Source: VXPW01 sp965115815
GTDB taxonomy: Bacteria > Pseudomonadota > Alphaproteobacteria > TMED109
NCBI GenBank assembly: GCA_965115815.1
Contig: OZ220465.1
Span: 682,001 to 746,000 of the forward strand
DNA length: 64,000 bases
Direction of reading: 5' to 3'
The position numbers and the translations under genes are program-made. The notes beneath the pieces were generated by a model. It ran no database searches, was not told the DNA's origin, and saw only the letters and a list, made by a program, of their open reading frames with translations. Shown one piece after another: positions 9,771 through 20,436 of the stretch (positions within the stretch are counted from its first letter, which is position 1; every line of letters begins with the position of its first letter).

Positions 9771-10576
9771 CCGTTGCGGGCCGCTTCGGCCAAGTTGAGC
9801 AGGGTGTCTCCTTGGATCCGAAGGGTCTTGCTCAGTTCCAGGATCCGGCCGCGGGAGATTTCCTCCAGGCGATAGGCCTCGACGGCGAGATGCACGATTT
9901 TGCTGCGAAGCTCCCGGTCCCAATATTGTCGCCGTTCGCGCTTGCCGACATCATCGAACTTGCTGAGGGCGACAAGATACTCTCGTCCGACGCTTCCCCG
10001 ATCGAGCAGATCGCTGCATTCGCGCGCGGAAATGTATCGAAGGCTCTTGAGCCGATAGGCGGCCGCCGGGTAGCTCACGCCGAAATGGTGCGCGAGCATG
10101 GCGTTGTCCTTGTAGGTGATGCGCTGGGAGCGAGCCGGCGGGCGCTGGGCCGCCTCGATGTGGCCCCCGCTCGCGGCGTCGAAGATGGTGTGGTCCTGGC
10201 GGCTCGGCAGGCCCTTGTCGAGGGCCCGCAGGGAAGTACGGATTCCGGCCCTCGGCATGAGGAAGGCGGCGGCAAATGCGTTCGCGCGCTTTTCGACCAT
10301 TTCGGACGAATGGTCGGTGCTGGAAATCGTCACGTAGTCCTTCCGGTTGAGGAGGGCGTGCGCGTATTCGTGCGCGTAGGAAAAGCGTTTCCGTCCTTTC
10401 GGATGGGACGAATTCACGAGAATGGCCAGCCCGATGTTCGGATGCCGCAGGAAGAGGCCTGACATACCGTCGGGAAGCGTGACACCGGATGCCCAGATGC
10501 CTTGGGAAGCAATGAGTTCGGATACGTCGGCAATCGGCGCATTGGCGATTCCAAGCCTGCCCCTCTCTGCCAACAT
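9767..10576 (-). CDS. ImmA/IrrE-family metallo-endopeptidase (COG2856), 5' end possibly lost
   Basis: A zinc peptidase-like protein of 269 residues. The HEYAH zinc motif is at residues 69-73 and the third ligand region EKRANAFAAAFLMP is near 95-108. The preceding DAPIxDxxxLI-like segment is typical of the family. Members often carry an N-terminal XRE helix-turn-helix; here the sequence upstream of the ATG at 10576 runs straight into an IS3 remnant, so that part was probably lost. It is translationally coupled to the PIN-domain gene. By analogy with ImmA it would cleave or control a partner repressor, but with a broken partner it may have no role now. Confidence 0.75.
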   Translation of the reverse strand: MLAERGRLGIANAPIADVSELIASQGIWASGVTLPDGMSGLFLRHPNIGLAILVNSSHPKGRKRFSYAHEYAHALLNRKDYVTISSTDHSSEMVEKRANAFAAAFLMPRAGIRTSLRALDKGLPSRQDHTIFDAASGGHIEAAQRPPARSQRITYKDNAMLAHHFGVSYPAAAYRLKSLRYISARECSDLLDRGSVGREYLVALSKFDDVGKRERRQYWDRELRSKIVHLAVEAYRLEEISRGRILELSKTLRIQGDTLLNLAEAARNG

Positions 10577-10639
10577 CGCTGAGACACCGACTCCCCTTGG
10601 AATGAGAGGGCGGCAGAGAGGAACCATGATGAAGGCAGA

Positions 10640-11883
10640 CCCGAATGTGGGTAGGGGGGTGTACCCCCCCCCCTCGCCACGCCGGCCCCGGGGGCGCGGC
10701 CCCCGGGGCCGAGACCCCCGCCGGCTCGGCGTGCTCCGGACCCGGAGGTTCTCGCCCAGCCGACCCGCCGTCGGTTCTCGGCCGACTATCGACTGCGGAT
10801 CGTCGAGGAAGCGGACCGCGGTCGCGAGCCGGGCGAGATCGGCCGCCTGCTGCGTCGCGAGGGGCGGTACCGTGCGCATCGGTCGACGTGGCGCAAGGCC
10901 CGCCGCCGGGGAGCGCTGCAGGGCCTGATGCCGCGCAAGCGCGGTCCCAAGCCGGCGCCGTCCCCACCCCTCGGCGCCCAGGTTCGCCGGCTCGAGGCCC
11001 AGATGGCGCGGCGGGAGAAGGAGCGGGCCACGGCCCATACGATTCTCGAAGTTCAGGGAAACGTTGCCGGGCGGCTGGGATTCCGCCTCCGCGACGGGAA
11101 GGACTGCGGAGGGCCGCCCCTTCCCTCGCTCGGCAGGTCGGCATCGCGCCGGCCGGTCGGGCGTTGGGGGTGTCCCGGGCCCCGTTCTCCCGCCGCCGGA
11201 GGCCGGCTCCCGGGCATCCGCAGCCCCGTACGACGCCCGCCCGGGCCCGGAGCGAGAGGGAGCGCGAGCCGGTCCTCGACCGGCTCGCCTCCCCGCGTTT
11301 CGTCGATCGTTCCCCGGCCGAGGTCGTGGCCACGATGCTCGACGAAGGACGGTACCTGGGCTCGGAGCGCACGAGGTACCGCATCCTTTCCGCCCGGCAG
11401 CCGGTGCGGGAACGGCGCAACCCGCTCACCCACCCACGCTACTCTAGGCCCGAACTCGTCGCCCGCGCTCCGAACCCGGTCGGGTCCTGGGACCGCACAC
11501 GGCGGCTCGGGCCGAAGACCGGGTCTTCCTTCTCCCTCTACGTGCGGTTCGATCTCTTCCGCCGCTACGGGGTGGGATGAAGGGTCGCCGAACGCGAGAG
11601 CGCGGCCCTGGCCAGCCGGCGGATCGAGGAATCGTGTCTCCAGCAGGGGATCCAGCTCCGGGTGCGGGCCCTGCACTCGGACCGCGGCGCCCCCAGGACC
11701 CGCCCGTGCACCGCGCACCTCCTCGCTCAGCTCGGCATCACCCGCTCGCTCCGGCACCCCAGGGTCCGCGACGACCATCCCTTCTCGGAGGCACCGTTCC
11801 AGACCTTGAAGTACCACCCCGGGTTCCCCGGGCGCTTCCCGGACCGGACTGCCGCCATCGCCTTTGGTCGATCCTTCGTAACT
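10640..11883 (+). pseudogene. IS3-family transposase remnant (OrfA and OrfB)
   Basis: Decayed IS3 element. OrfA (about 10730-11085) retains the helix-turn-helix RRRFSADYRLRIVEEAD, the GPKP linker and a leucine-rich coiled coil. OrfB retains RFVDRSPAEVVATMLDEG, an LTHP segment and, in another frame, HSDRGAPRTRP and the FQTLKYHPGFP region around the catalytic Glu. OrfB is broken by frameshifts and is cut off at 11883 by the ISNCY element, with no continuation beyond. The remnant also abuts, and probably truncated, the ImmA-like gene. Confidence 0.8.
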
Positions 11884-13704
11884 AGTGCCCGCACCGAAAA
11901 TGGTCATTTTGGCGGCCCTTCCGGCGAAATTTCGGGTTGGACCCACCCTCCGGGGCCTCCGGTCGCTCCGTTTCCAAGGGATTCCTGCCGATTCGTAGCG
12001 GCATCCGGGCCCGTCCCACCCAGAATCTGGACGCTAGGGCGAGCGGTTCCGTTCCCGCTCCCGGCGAGCTTCGCGGACGGGGTGGAGGGGCGCCGCTGTC
12101 AGGCGGCGCGTCTTCGTCGTCGTCGGGCTTGGGCCCGGGCCTGTCTCTGCCGCAGCAACCCGATGCGGTGGACATGGAAGGCCACCATGGAGAGCGCCAC
12201 CCTCCGCGCAAAACCCTCCGCCCCCTACGACCGGACCCGGTCCATGCCGCGCTGCTCGAGATGATGGATGGCGGACTCCACGGCCGGATGCTGCCGGCGC
12301 ATCTCCCGGAACGTTGGGTCGGCGGCCCGTTTCCGGTCGGCCGGACCGAGTTTTCCCTTCTTCGGAAGCACGTTGTGATCCAGCAGTTCGTCCCGTGCGA
12401 TCCGGTTGGAGGGACGGTGGAACCCCCAATCGAAGCGGCACAGGCGGAGGTCGGGGAAGCGGGCCTGCGCTTCCCGGATCCTGGGTACGGCAGGATCCAC
12501 GTCCGGACCTTCCCACAGGATCCGGGAGTGTAGGAGGAAGCCGTGCTGATCCTCCAGCACGGCCACCGGCACTCCGAGTTCCACCGGAACCCCGGCCGTG
12601 CCCTTCACGCACCAGCGCGTGTGCTCCTCGAAGATCGAAAACACCTTCTCTTCCTGCGGGATCTTCTCGCCTTTCCGCCGGCGGCGGTCCACTGGGTCGA
12701 GCTGCCTCCGGGCAGGCTTGAGGTACGACTCGATCCGGAGAATCCTGGGGGCTCCGACGCCTTGCTCCCGAAGCGCGGGAACCGTCGCTTCCGTCCGTCG
12801 GACCTCCTCCCCGCAGGCGTCGAGGTACGCCTGGATCGGCCCCGGACGGGCCCGCCGGGTCCGCCGAACCTTCGGAAAGAGCCGCTGCAGCCTCCGGCTC
12901 CGATGCCGCCACTGCCGCCCTCCGGACACCCCCGCCCGCAGGGTTGAGCGGCCCGTCTCGCGCACCAGGCAACGCATCGCATCCCACAGCAGGTTGACGT
13001 CCGTCGGGAAGTGCACATCCGTCTTCACCACGAACGAATCACAGCGGCCCCGCAGGGGCTCCTTCGACGGGCGACCGCCCGGGCCGCTCTTCCGCTTCCG
13101 CTTCCGCTTCCGCACCAGCGCATGGCCGCTCTCCGCGATCAGCTGCAACACCTCTCCCAGCACGTCCGGCGTCAGCAGGCTCACGTTGTGTACCACCGTG
13201 GGATACCGGTACCGGGTCTCGTCCCAGAAGCCGGAGTGTCCCAGAAACTTCCGAACGGTATGGTGTTGGTTCACCAGCTCGTGCAGACGATCGAAGTCAC
13301 ACCCCAGGACCTGCTTCAGGAGACCCATCACGAGGATCCTCCACAGCTCCATGCCGGGACGCCCTTTCGTGTGGGACACCTCGGGAAGGATCCCCTGCTC
13401 CAGGATCTCGAACCACCGGGCACGAACCGACCGGTCGGCATACACGTGCCGAAGTCCGAGCAGCAGCGGCGGAATGTCATCCCGCGAGCTCTCGTCGATC
13501 TCGATCTCCTCGATCGCAACCTGACCCCATTCCATCTGCCGGCGAATGACGTTTCGCAGGGCACTTCTCGCGAAGATTTCCGAACATCCGGCCGATTCTC
13601 GACCGCATCGGCCGATTCCCGCATCAAAGCGGGATTCTTCGTCCCCTCTATATCACGATTCCACTTTCAGAGTCAAGCCATTGTACTTTTTCGGTGCGGG
13701 CACT
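11884..13704 (-). mobile_element. ISNCY-family element, copy A
   Basis: A 1,821-bp element bounded by inverted repeats starting AGTGCCCGCACCGAAAA on both ends and flanked by the 4-bp direct repeat AACT (11880-11883 and 13705-13708). It is the same type as the element at 42197-44011. It inserted into the IS3 remnant and is followed by three MITEs, each bordered by AACT. Confidence 0.88.
12099..13535 (-). pseudogene. ISNCY transposase, interrupted by an in-frame TAG
   Basis: Nearly identical to the intact transposase at 42342-43796. It reads open from the ATG at 13535 to a TAG at 12225-12227, where the intact copy has a Tyr codon (TAT). After the TAG the same frame continues for exactly 41 codons to a TGA at 12099-12101, encoding the same GAEGFARRVALSMVAF and Arg-rich tail. 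The upstream start codon of the intact copy is CTG here. Several residues near the catalytic region differ (FDWG instead of FDRG), so the gene may be inactive. Either the amber kills it or it is read through. Confidence 0.8.
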
Positions 13705-13708
13705 AACT

Positions 13709-13903
13709 AGTGTCTGCACGGAAAATCATAACACATTGTATGTGCAACCATATTCGGAATCTGGAGAACCGAAGATTCCTTCTTTGAGGGCATATGACGG
13801 CATATTCCGCTGAAATCAGGCTGGATTCGATGAATCTTCGCTCTGTCAATATTGAGTTTTCATTCATGTAATCCAACTCTTAGGGATTTTCCGGGCAGGC
13901 ACT
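13709..13903. repeat. 195-bp MITE, copy 1 of a tandem set
   Basis: AT-rich non-coding element with ends AGTGTCTGCACGGAAAATC and the reverse complement of AGTGCCTGCCCGGAAAATC, resembling the ends of the neighbouring ISNCY. It is bordered by AACT on both sides. The body is nearly identical to copies 2-4. Confidence 0.85.
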
Positions 13904-13907
13904 AACT

Positions 13908-14102
13908 AGTGTCTGCACGAAAAATCACAACACATTGTATATGCAACCATATTTGGAATCTGGGGAACCGAAGATTCCTTCTTTGATGGCATATGACGAC
14001 ATATTCCGCTGAAATCAGGCTGGATTCGATGAATCTTCGCCCTGTCAATATTGATCTTTCATTCATGTAATCAGACTCTTAGGGATTTTCCGTGCAGGCA
14101 CT
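13908..14102. repeat. 195-bp MITE, copy 2
   Basis: Same length, orientation and ends as copy 1 and separated from it by only the 4 bases AACT. It has a few substitutions relative to copies 1 and 3. No open frame. Confidence 0.85.
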
Positions 14103-14106
14103 AACT

Positions 14107-14301
14107 AGTGTCTGCACGGAAAATCATAACACATTGTATGTGCAACCATATTCGGAATCTGGAGAACCGAAGATTCCTTCTTTGAGGGCATATGACGGCA
14201 TATTCCGCTGAAATCAGGCTGGATTCGATGAATCTTCGCCCTGTCAATATTGAGCTTTCATTCATGCAATCCCAATCTTAGGGATTTTCCGGGCAGGCAC
14301 G
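14107..14301. repeat. 195-bp MITE, copy 3
   Basis: Third head-to-tail copy, preceded by AACT. Its last base is changed (CACG instead of CACT) and the AACT expected on the right is absent, suggesting a deletion or rearrangement at this border. Confidence 0.83.
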
Positions 14302-14337
14302 AATTACGTACAGACAAGACATGTGAGTCATAGGCAG
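14302..14337. repeat. Orphan terminal repeat of the 15.6-18.0 kb Tn5-like IS
   Basis: The sequence ATGTGAGTCATAGGCAG at 14321-14337 is the same terminal repeat as the right end of the element at 15615-18045 (18029-18045). No matching body precedes it, so a second copy of that IS once lay here and was replaced by the ISNCY/MITE cluster. Confidence 0.65.
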
Positions 14338-15168
14338 CCGGCGCCGGTAACGCTCTCCCCGGAACCCTGGTTCGAGAGGAACGCCGCCGAGCCCCGGATG
14401 CAGGACCCGGCGGGCGGGTGCATGGCTCGGGCCGGGGGTCCGAAGACGGTGATCGCCACGTTCCGCCACGATACGTCCCGGAACCTCGATCCCGCACTGC
14501 ACACGTACTCGATGATCGCCAACGTGGTGCAGGGCGAAGGCGGGTGCTGGAGCACCATGGCCAACGAGCGGCTCTACGCCTCGAAGAGGGCGCTGGGAGC
14601 GCTCTACCGCGATGCGCGGGCCGGCGAACTCGGGAGGCTCGGCTGTACCGCAGGGAAGACCCACGCTGACGGGCGGTTCGAGATCGCCGGCGTCTCGCGC
14701 GAGGTCATCGACGCCTTCTCCACGCGGCGCGCGGAGGTCGAGGCGGCAATGGAGGATCCGGGGCGGGGCACGACAGGGGAGAAACCCGCATCTGGCCCGG
14801 CGGGCGGCGCTGAGGGCGCGTGCGGCCAAGCGCGAGGTCGACCGCGAGGCGCTGCGGGAGACTTGGGCCAGACCGGCCGCCGCGCTCGGCTTCGACGCGA
14901 AGGGGCTGGTGGCCTCGGCGTTGGAGCGTCGCGGGCGGAGAAGGCGCGCGCCGCCGAACCAGGCAAGGGCGGTCCTCTCATCCCGCCGCGCCAGCCGGAC
15001 CCGTTCGAACATGCCGAGCGGGCCGATCCCGCGCGCGCGGCGGTGGACTGGGCGCTCGCCCATCTCTCGGAGCGCGGCGCGGGGTTCTCCACCACCGACC
15101 TGCTCGCGGCCGCGCTCGCCTTCGACCCCGGCGCGGCGTCCGTCGGCGCCGGCAGAGGTTGCGGCGCC
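14338..15168 (+). pseudogene. MobF (TrwC/TraI-type) relaxase fragment
   Basis: Internal piece of a conjugative relaxase. Readable segments are FRHDTSRNLDPALHT (the His-rich metal site region, normally ending in HTH), VIANVVQGEGGCWSTMANERLYAS and HADGRFEIAGVSREVIDAF. After a frameshift near 14760 there are REALRETWARPAAALGFDAKG and DWALAHLSERGAGF. Both ends are missing and at least two frame changes are needed, so it cannot be functional. It shows that a conjugative element or plasmid once integrated here. The 3' side is cut by an IS66-like transposase. Confidence 0.78.
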
Positions 15169-15614
15169 GCCCCCTGCGGGCCGGCTCCCGCAGATCCCCT
15201 GCGGCATCCGTGTCCGGGGATGCGTGCTCTGGGAGCGCTACGACGGCCTGCGGCCCCCTGCGCCGGGTCTCGCGCGGCTGGAGGATCAGCGACTGCCGAT
15301 GACGCCGGGAACGATCGCCGGCGGCAGGACGGGACCGATGCCGAGGTTTGCGCCCCTCGCGCTCGCCATTCTCGACCCTCGGAACCGGGTGACGGTGCGC
15401 CACGGCGACGAGGCCCGCGGGCGCATCCCGTCCCTCCAGGCCTCGGGGTGCTCGCAGAAGGCCTGGTTGGGGAACGCGGTCCGCGCCGACTCCGTCTTCT
15501 TCCTCGTCGATCCGTCCCGCAGCGCCCGGGTGGCCAGGACGCGGTTCGGCTTCACCGAAGGCACCGTCTTCCTGGTCTGCGACCGCTACGCGGCCTACAA
15601 GAAGCTGGCGCGCG
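15169..15614 (+). pseudogene. IS66-family TnpC remnant, segment 1
   Basis: Contains the IS66 transposase stretch LPMTPGTIAGG and VDPSRSARVARTRFG followed by VCDRYAAYKKLAR, the region around a catalytic Asp. Translation is interrupted at 15615 by a Tn5-like IS. The bases GGCGCGCG at 15607-15614 are duplicated at 18046-18053. Confidence 0.75.
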
Positions 15615-18045
15615 CTGCCTATGACTCACATCAGTAGGCTTGACCGGAGTGCACGGACCCTCTACGGTGCGGCTCCTGTCGGCCATGGAACCCGTGCACC
15701 GCATCTTGAGGCAGCCGGCGCATCTGCACCGGCTGCAGGCGCTTCGGTCCCGGGAGCCGCCGGCCCGCCGTCGGGCCGGGGTCCGTCGGGTGTGTCGGGA
15801 GTTTCGCCTGATCGACGCGCGGGGTCGCTGGCGCGAGCGCAGTTGCCAAGCGGTATTGGAAGATCTGGAGCACACCCGGCAGGTGCAGTTGCCTCCGCCC
15901 CGCCGGGGCCTGGGTGGGGGTGCTCTCCGGCGGCTGGGCGCTGGAGTTCCGGCGCCGTCGGCGGTGCCTCCGGAAGCGGGTGCGCTGCACGATCTGCGCC
16001 TGGTGCCGGTGACCGGGGAGGCGGACCGGGGATCGGGAACGAGCTGAGGTTCCGGGAACATCCGTGCGGGGCGGTGCAGCATGTGGGTGCCCAACTCCGG
16101 TATCGGGTTCGATCGGAGCATGGCATCCTGGGGGCCTTGGGCTTTGCGGCGCCGGCCTTGCGCCTGGCTTCCCGGGACCGGTGGATCGGGTGGGACGAGA
16201 CCCTGCGGTCGCAACACCTGAACCCCGTGGTGATGATCGGTCGGAGCCGGTTCCTGATCCGACCGTCGGTGCGCTGCCGGAACCTGGGCTCCCGGGTGCT
16301 GGGGAGGGCGCTGGCCCGGCTGCCCGACGAGATCGAGGCCCGGTACGGGGATCGTCCCCTGCGGGTCGAAACCTTCGTGGATCCGGAAACCCATGCGGGC
16401 ACCGTGTTTGCCGCCGCCGGCTGGGAGCGGGTGGGAGAGACCACCGGGCGGGGGCGGTTCGCCCGCCCCGGGCAGGCGCGGTGGTCGGTCAAGGCGGTGT
16501 GGATGCGTCCGCTGCGGAGCGACGGGCGCCGGATCCTGGGCGTGGCGTCGACGGCAGTGGAGGCCCTGGGTCCGGCCGACGGACGGGAGCGGGGGAGCTG
16601 GACCGCGAACGAGTTCGGCGGAGCTCCGCTGGGGGACCGTCGGCTCAGCCGCCGGTGGGGTACGAGTGCGTCCCTGATGGCCGATCAGCCCGGCGCATCG
16701 TTCCCGGCCGCCGCTCAGGGTCAGCGGGCCTTGGTCACCGGGTACTACCGGAGGATCGACCCGCCGGCCGCGTCGGCGGTCACACCGGAGGCCCTTCCGG
16801 CTCCGCACCGGGAGCGCACCCGCCGGCGCATGGCCTCCTGCACGACGGTGCTGAGGATCCAAGACGGATCGGACCTCAACTTCGCGACCCATCCGAAGTG
16901 CGGCGAGCCCGGCCTCATCGGCCGCAACCGGAACGCATCGGGCACCCGGGGTCTGCACCTGCATTCGACGCGGGCGGTCGACGCGGACACCGGCATTCCC
17001 CTTGGCGTCCCCCGCATCGAATCCGACGCGCCGGACGGCCGGGCCGAGAAGGGCACGCCGCTCGAAGAACGGAAATCCGCCCGCTGGATGCGGGGGTTGC
17101 GAGACACCTCGGAGCGGGTTCCGGATGGCGTGCGGGTCGTCTCCGTACTCGATCGGGAGGCGGATTTCTTCGCCCGGTTCGCCGAGCGGCAGCGGCTGGG
17201 CAACGTCGATCTTCGGGGCCGGGCCCGCCCCAACCGGTCCCTGGGCAAGGACGAAGAGAAGCTCTTCGAGCCACGGGCCGCGGAACCCTCGGCCGGATCC
17301 CTGGAGATCGAAATCGCCCGCCCGTCGGCCCGCACCTCCACCCGTACCCAGAAGGCCAAGGCGCTGCGGGAAGCGCGGGTCGCCAAGGGATCCCTGCAGT
17401 TCCGGCGCTTCGACCTGCCTCCTCCCGGGAACGGAACCGGCGCGCACGACCCCGTGCCCATGACAGCGGTCCGCAGGACCGAAGAAGATCCGCCGGCCTG
17501 CGTCGAGCCCCGGCACTGGATCCTGCTCACCAGCCTGCCGGTATCGACCCGGAAGGAGGCGCGGCGGGTGCTGGAATTGTATCGCCTGCGCGGGCGGATC
17601 GAGGATTGGCACCGGGTCCTGAAAAGCGGATGCAAGGCGGAATTCCTCCACCACCGGGAAGGACACCGGATCGAACGGGCGGTCACCATCAAGGCCGTGA
17701 TCGCCTGGCGACTCTTCGCCATGGTCATGCTCGGACGGGAAACCCCCGAACTGCCTGCCGAGGTCCGGTTCTGCACGACGGAAATCCTGGTGCTCAAGGA
17801 TTTCGCCCTTGAACGCAAGCTTCCGTGCCGACCCGACAACCTAGGAACCGCCGTGCACACCATGGCGATCCTCGGGGGCTATCTCAACCGTCGCAACGAC
17901 CCCGCGCCCGGCCCCACAGTGATCTGGCAAGGGTACACTCAGCTGGCGACGATGGCTCAAACCTACGAACGTCTGTTGAAGCTGGATCAGTCCAGCGGGC
18001 TGTACCAGCGCTTACGTTCAGATAAACAATGTGAGTCATAGGCAG
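15615..18045 (+). mobile_element. Tn5-like IS4-family element with DUF4338 (DruA-type) domain, copy A
   Basis: A 2,431-bp element with terminal inverted repeats CTGCCTATGACTCACAT and an 8-bp target duplication GGCGCGCG. It sits inside an IS66 transposase gene whose reading resumes after it. The transposase stop codon TAG (18039-18041) lies inside the right terminal repeat. Confidence 0.87.
15640..18041 (+). pseudogene. DUF4338 (DruA-like) plus Tn5-type transposase, frameshifted
   Basis: The first part (15640-16030) reads CREFRLIDARGRWRERSC and LRLVPVTGEADRG, the N-terminal half of a DUF4338/DruA-like domain. The frame then shifts by one base in a G run near 16033 and continues as VGAQLRYRVRSEHGILG, RSRFLIRPSVR and RPLRVETFVD, completing that domain. 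It is followed by a Tn5-type DNA-binding segment (SWTANEFGGAPLGDRRLSRRW) and a DDE domain with LDREADFFARF and the YRLRGRIEDWHRVLKSGCK signature (Y-x2-R-x3-E-x6-K). About 800 residues in total. Either a pseudogene or a frameshift-expressed transposase. Confidence 0.8.
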
Positions 18046-18401
18046 GGCGCGCGAGCTCAAGGGCAAGGTCATCCTCGGTGTTTGCCGGACGCACGATCGG
18101 CGCGACGGGATCGAGGCGGCGGGCCGGGAGGGGCGGGAAGAGGGGAGCGACAGGTGGCTCGTCAGGATCGCGCGGATCTTCCGTCTACATGCGTTGCGGC
18201 GGAAGCACCACGCTCCCGCACGGGCGCGTCGGTCCGCGAGGTTCGAGGCCCTGCAGGATGCCCTTCGTGCCATTGTCGAGGCGCGGTTCAGGCAGGCACG
18301 GACGGAACTCGACGCCGTGCCGACGATGCACGCGAAGCGAAGCCCCTGCGCTCCCTGATCCGTCACCGTGAGGGGCTTTGCGTCTTTGTCGATCCTCCCT
18401 A
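18046..18401 (+). pseudogene. IS66-family TnpC remnant, segment 2
   Basis: Continues segment 1 after the inserted IS: ARELKGKVILGVCRTHDRRD (the WAHxRR region), DRWLVRIARIFRLHA and, after a frame change, LRSLIRHREGLCVFVD. It stops at a TA dinucleotide at 18400-18401 where IS630 inserted. Confidence 0.75.
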
Positions 18402-18412
18402 GTAGTACAGAA

Positions 18413-19529
18413 TCATTGGATTGCTGGGTATAGAGACTTCAGTTTCACTCGGGCGTCTGCCGTCGTGAACCGCCCATCGACGGTGCCGCCGGCCGCGTTG
18501 CGGCGCTCGACCCACGCCGCGGTCTCCCGCAGCAGGGTGGCGCGGTCGGGAATGCGTCGTCGAAGACACGGTCGCGACCACGCACCGATTTCGATCTCGG
18601 CCCTGTGGAGCCCGTTTCCGTGCTTCGGCGGGTACCGAAACTCGAACCGCTTTCGCACCCGCAGGGCCTCCTGAGGTGCAAAGGCCTCATATAGCGATGC
18701 GGGGCTGTGCGTGTTCCGGTGGTCCATAACCCGTACAATCTTCTTTCCGGGGATAGGATCGTCCGCGAGTTCCCGGATGAACTGCGCCCAGTCCCGCGCC
18801 GTGCGGCGGTCGGTGACGTTCACCGTACGCCAGTTTTCGTTGGGCGCGAATGCCAGGAAGAGATGGGCCGTACCGTTTCGCTCGTATTCGTAGTCGACGA
18901 TTTCCGGCGGCTTGGGCCGCACGGGACGGGGAAGGCGGGGTTCCTTCGTCGGCGGCCGGCGGGTCTCATCCCTGCAGACCCGAACCTCGTCTTCGGCAAC
19001 ATCCCGCGGATCCGTGTCCCGCACCTCCTCCCTCGCCGCCACGAACGGCGCGTTGCGGCTCGGGGGAATGCACCCGTACGGCTTCAACCAAGGCTTGATC
19101 TCCTTTTTTCCGAGTCCTCCGTACCGTTTCTTTCGAGATGCTCTCGACGATCTCCCTCTCCATCCGACGGCCGGCCCGCAGCTTCCGCGTCCCGCGGACA
19201 CAACCTTCGGGCGGGGAAGAACCGGCCCGAGCCACCCGCTTCGCCTCCTTCGCCCCGTCCAGGAGTTTCGGTCGGCGGTTCTCCTGCTCCCGGCGGCGGA
19301 GGGCGGCCTCCAGACCCTCCAGAACACAGCGCTTGCGCAGGCGTTCGACCGTCGAAGTGCCGATGCCCAGGCCGCGCGCGAGGTCGACATCCCGGAGTTT
19401 GCCGCCGTCGCGCCCTTCGTCCGCCATCCGGAGAATCTGCGCCCGACGACGACGCCAGGCGGCTCCGGTACCGTCGACAATCGCTTGGAGTTCCCGGCGC
19501 TCCGGCGTCGAAAGGCGCACTCGAGCCGG
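18413..19529 (-). pseudogene. IS630 transposase, degenerate
   Basis: The N-terminal part reads VRLSTPERRELQAIV, then a helix-turn-helix with ARGLGIGTSTVERLRKR and IVESISKETVRRT. The frame shifts near 19110 and continues as KPWLKPYGCIPPSRNAPFVA, FLAFAPNENWRTVNV, MDHRNTHSPASLYEAF, RFEFRYPPKHGNGLHRAEIE and FTTADARVKLKSLYPAIQ. Catalytic landmarks are altered: the usual DNxNTH is DHRNTH and WLNMAE is GLHRAE. With the frameshift and the introns upstream, this is a dead transposase. Confidence 0.85.
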
Positions 19530-20398
19530 GTAGGAGGGGTCGTTGCCGAGCCCCTCCCCCCACAGATCCGGACGTGCCCGCATTCGGGCATCCGGTTCCG
19601 TACAGGACCGGTTCGCTCAAGCGGTCCCGTATCCGTGCATGATCTTGGCCGTCGGCATGCCGGGCATCCTTCTCCAGGACGCCCGCCCGCAGCCATGGGT
19701 TGATCCTGCGACGGATGACACCGTCCTTGATCCACAGGTCCAGCAAGGCGCGGAGTTCCCGATGCGGGATGCTGTCGAGATCCTTCGACACCTCCGCATC
19801 GATCACCCCGCGCTTCTTCTTCGCCTGCGCGGCGATCCACTGTGGTTCCGTGGACGGGTTGGAAGCTCTCAGTGTCTCTTCCACCGTTTCCCTCCAGGGG
19901 TTCGGTTCCTGCAGCACGCCCCTTCCCTCCAGCGGCACCCGGTGGACCCGGTTCCCCGCCTTCGCCAGTACTAGGAGCGAGCTACGACTTCCTGTTTCCG
20001 TCTGGCCTTCGGCTCATGGGTTTCGCCAGCCGGCTCCGCAGGTTCGACCTGCGGGCAGAAACCGGATCTCCCAGGTTCCCTGGCAAGCCATCCCGCGGCT
20101 TTGCGTCGTTCTCTGACCCCGGACGGTCCATTGCGCCTTGCCCATGCATGCGGCACTCCGGTACGGCCCCCACTGCTCGAAAGATGAAGGCACCGACATT
20201 GAGGAGTACGAGGCTCCATAGCGACGCTTCGCCGCCCGCTGTGTACGCTTCACGACGTGCGGTACCGCACGCCATGCCACACTCGCTCCCGGCTGGCGGG
20301 CTCACCTTTGCCGGGCGGGGGTCGAACCCGCAGGCTTGCGACGAAAGGTTTCAACCTACGTCATGGTTTCCCCCTCTCCAGGGCTTGGCCTGGCGCAA
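19530..20398 (-). mobile_element. Group II intron 1, truncated and tandem
   Basis: The 3' end has a 34-nucleotide domain V at 19565-19598 (GAACCGGATG stem, GCCCGAATGCGGGC loop arm, CGTCCGGATC) and a domain VI hairpin GGGGCTCGGCAACGACCCC ending CCTAC at 19530. Only a short reverse-transcriptase remnant remains inside. The 5' end starts TTGCGCC rather than the usual GTGYG. Bases 19563-20398 are repeated almost perfectly at 21167-22002, offset 1,604. Confidence 0.8.
19640..19938 (-). pseudogene. Group II intron reverse transcriptase fragment (intron 1)
   Basis: About 100 residues: RGVIDAEVSKDLDSIPHREL (normally DxDIxxFFDxIPH), then IKDGVIRRRINPWLRAGVLE, the RT2-RT3 part of an LtrA-type protein. 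The YADD active site, maturase and endonuclease parts are absent, so the intron cannot supply its own protein. Confidence 0.78.
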
Positions 20399-20436
20399 GC
20401 CGGGTAGGAGGGGTCGTTGCCGAGCCCCTCCCCCCA

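Noticed and set aside
13709..14301. The three regular repeats looked briefly like a CRISPR array
   Set aside because: Units are 195 bp with only 4-bp separators, have IS-like ends and recur with target duplications elsewhere; no spacers and no cas genes.
20290..20370. A tRNA T-arm-like sequence (GGGTTCGACCCCCGC) in introns 1 and 3
   Set aside because: No acceptor, D or anticodon arm fits around it; more likely part of intron domain I.
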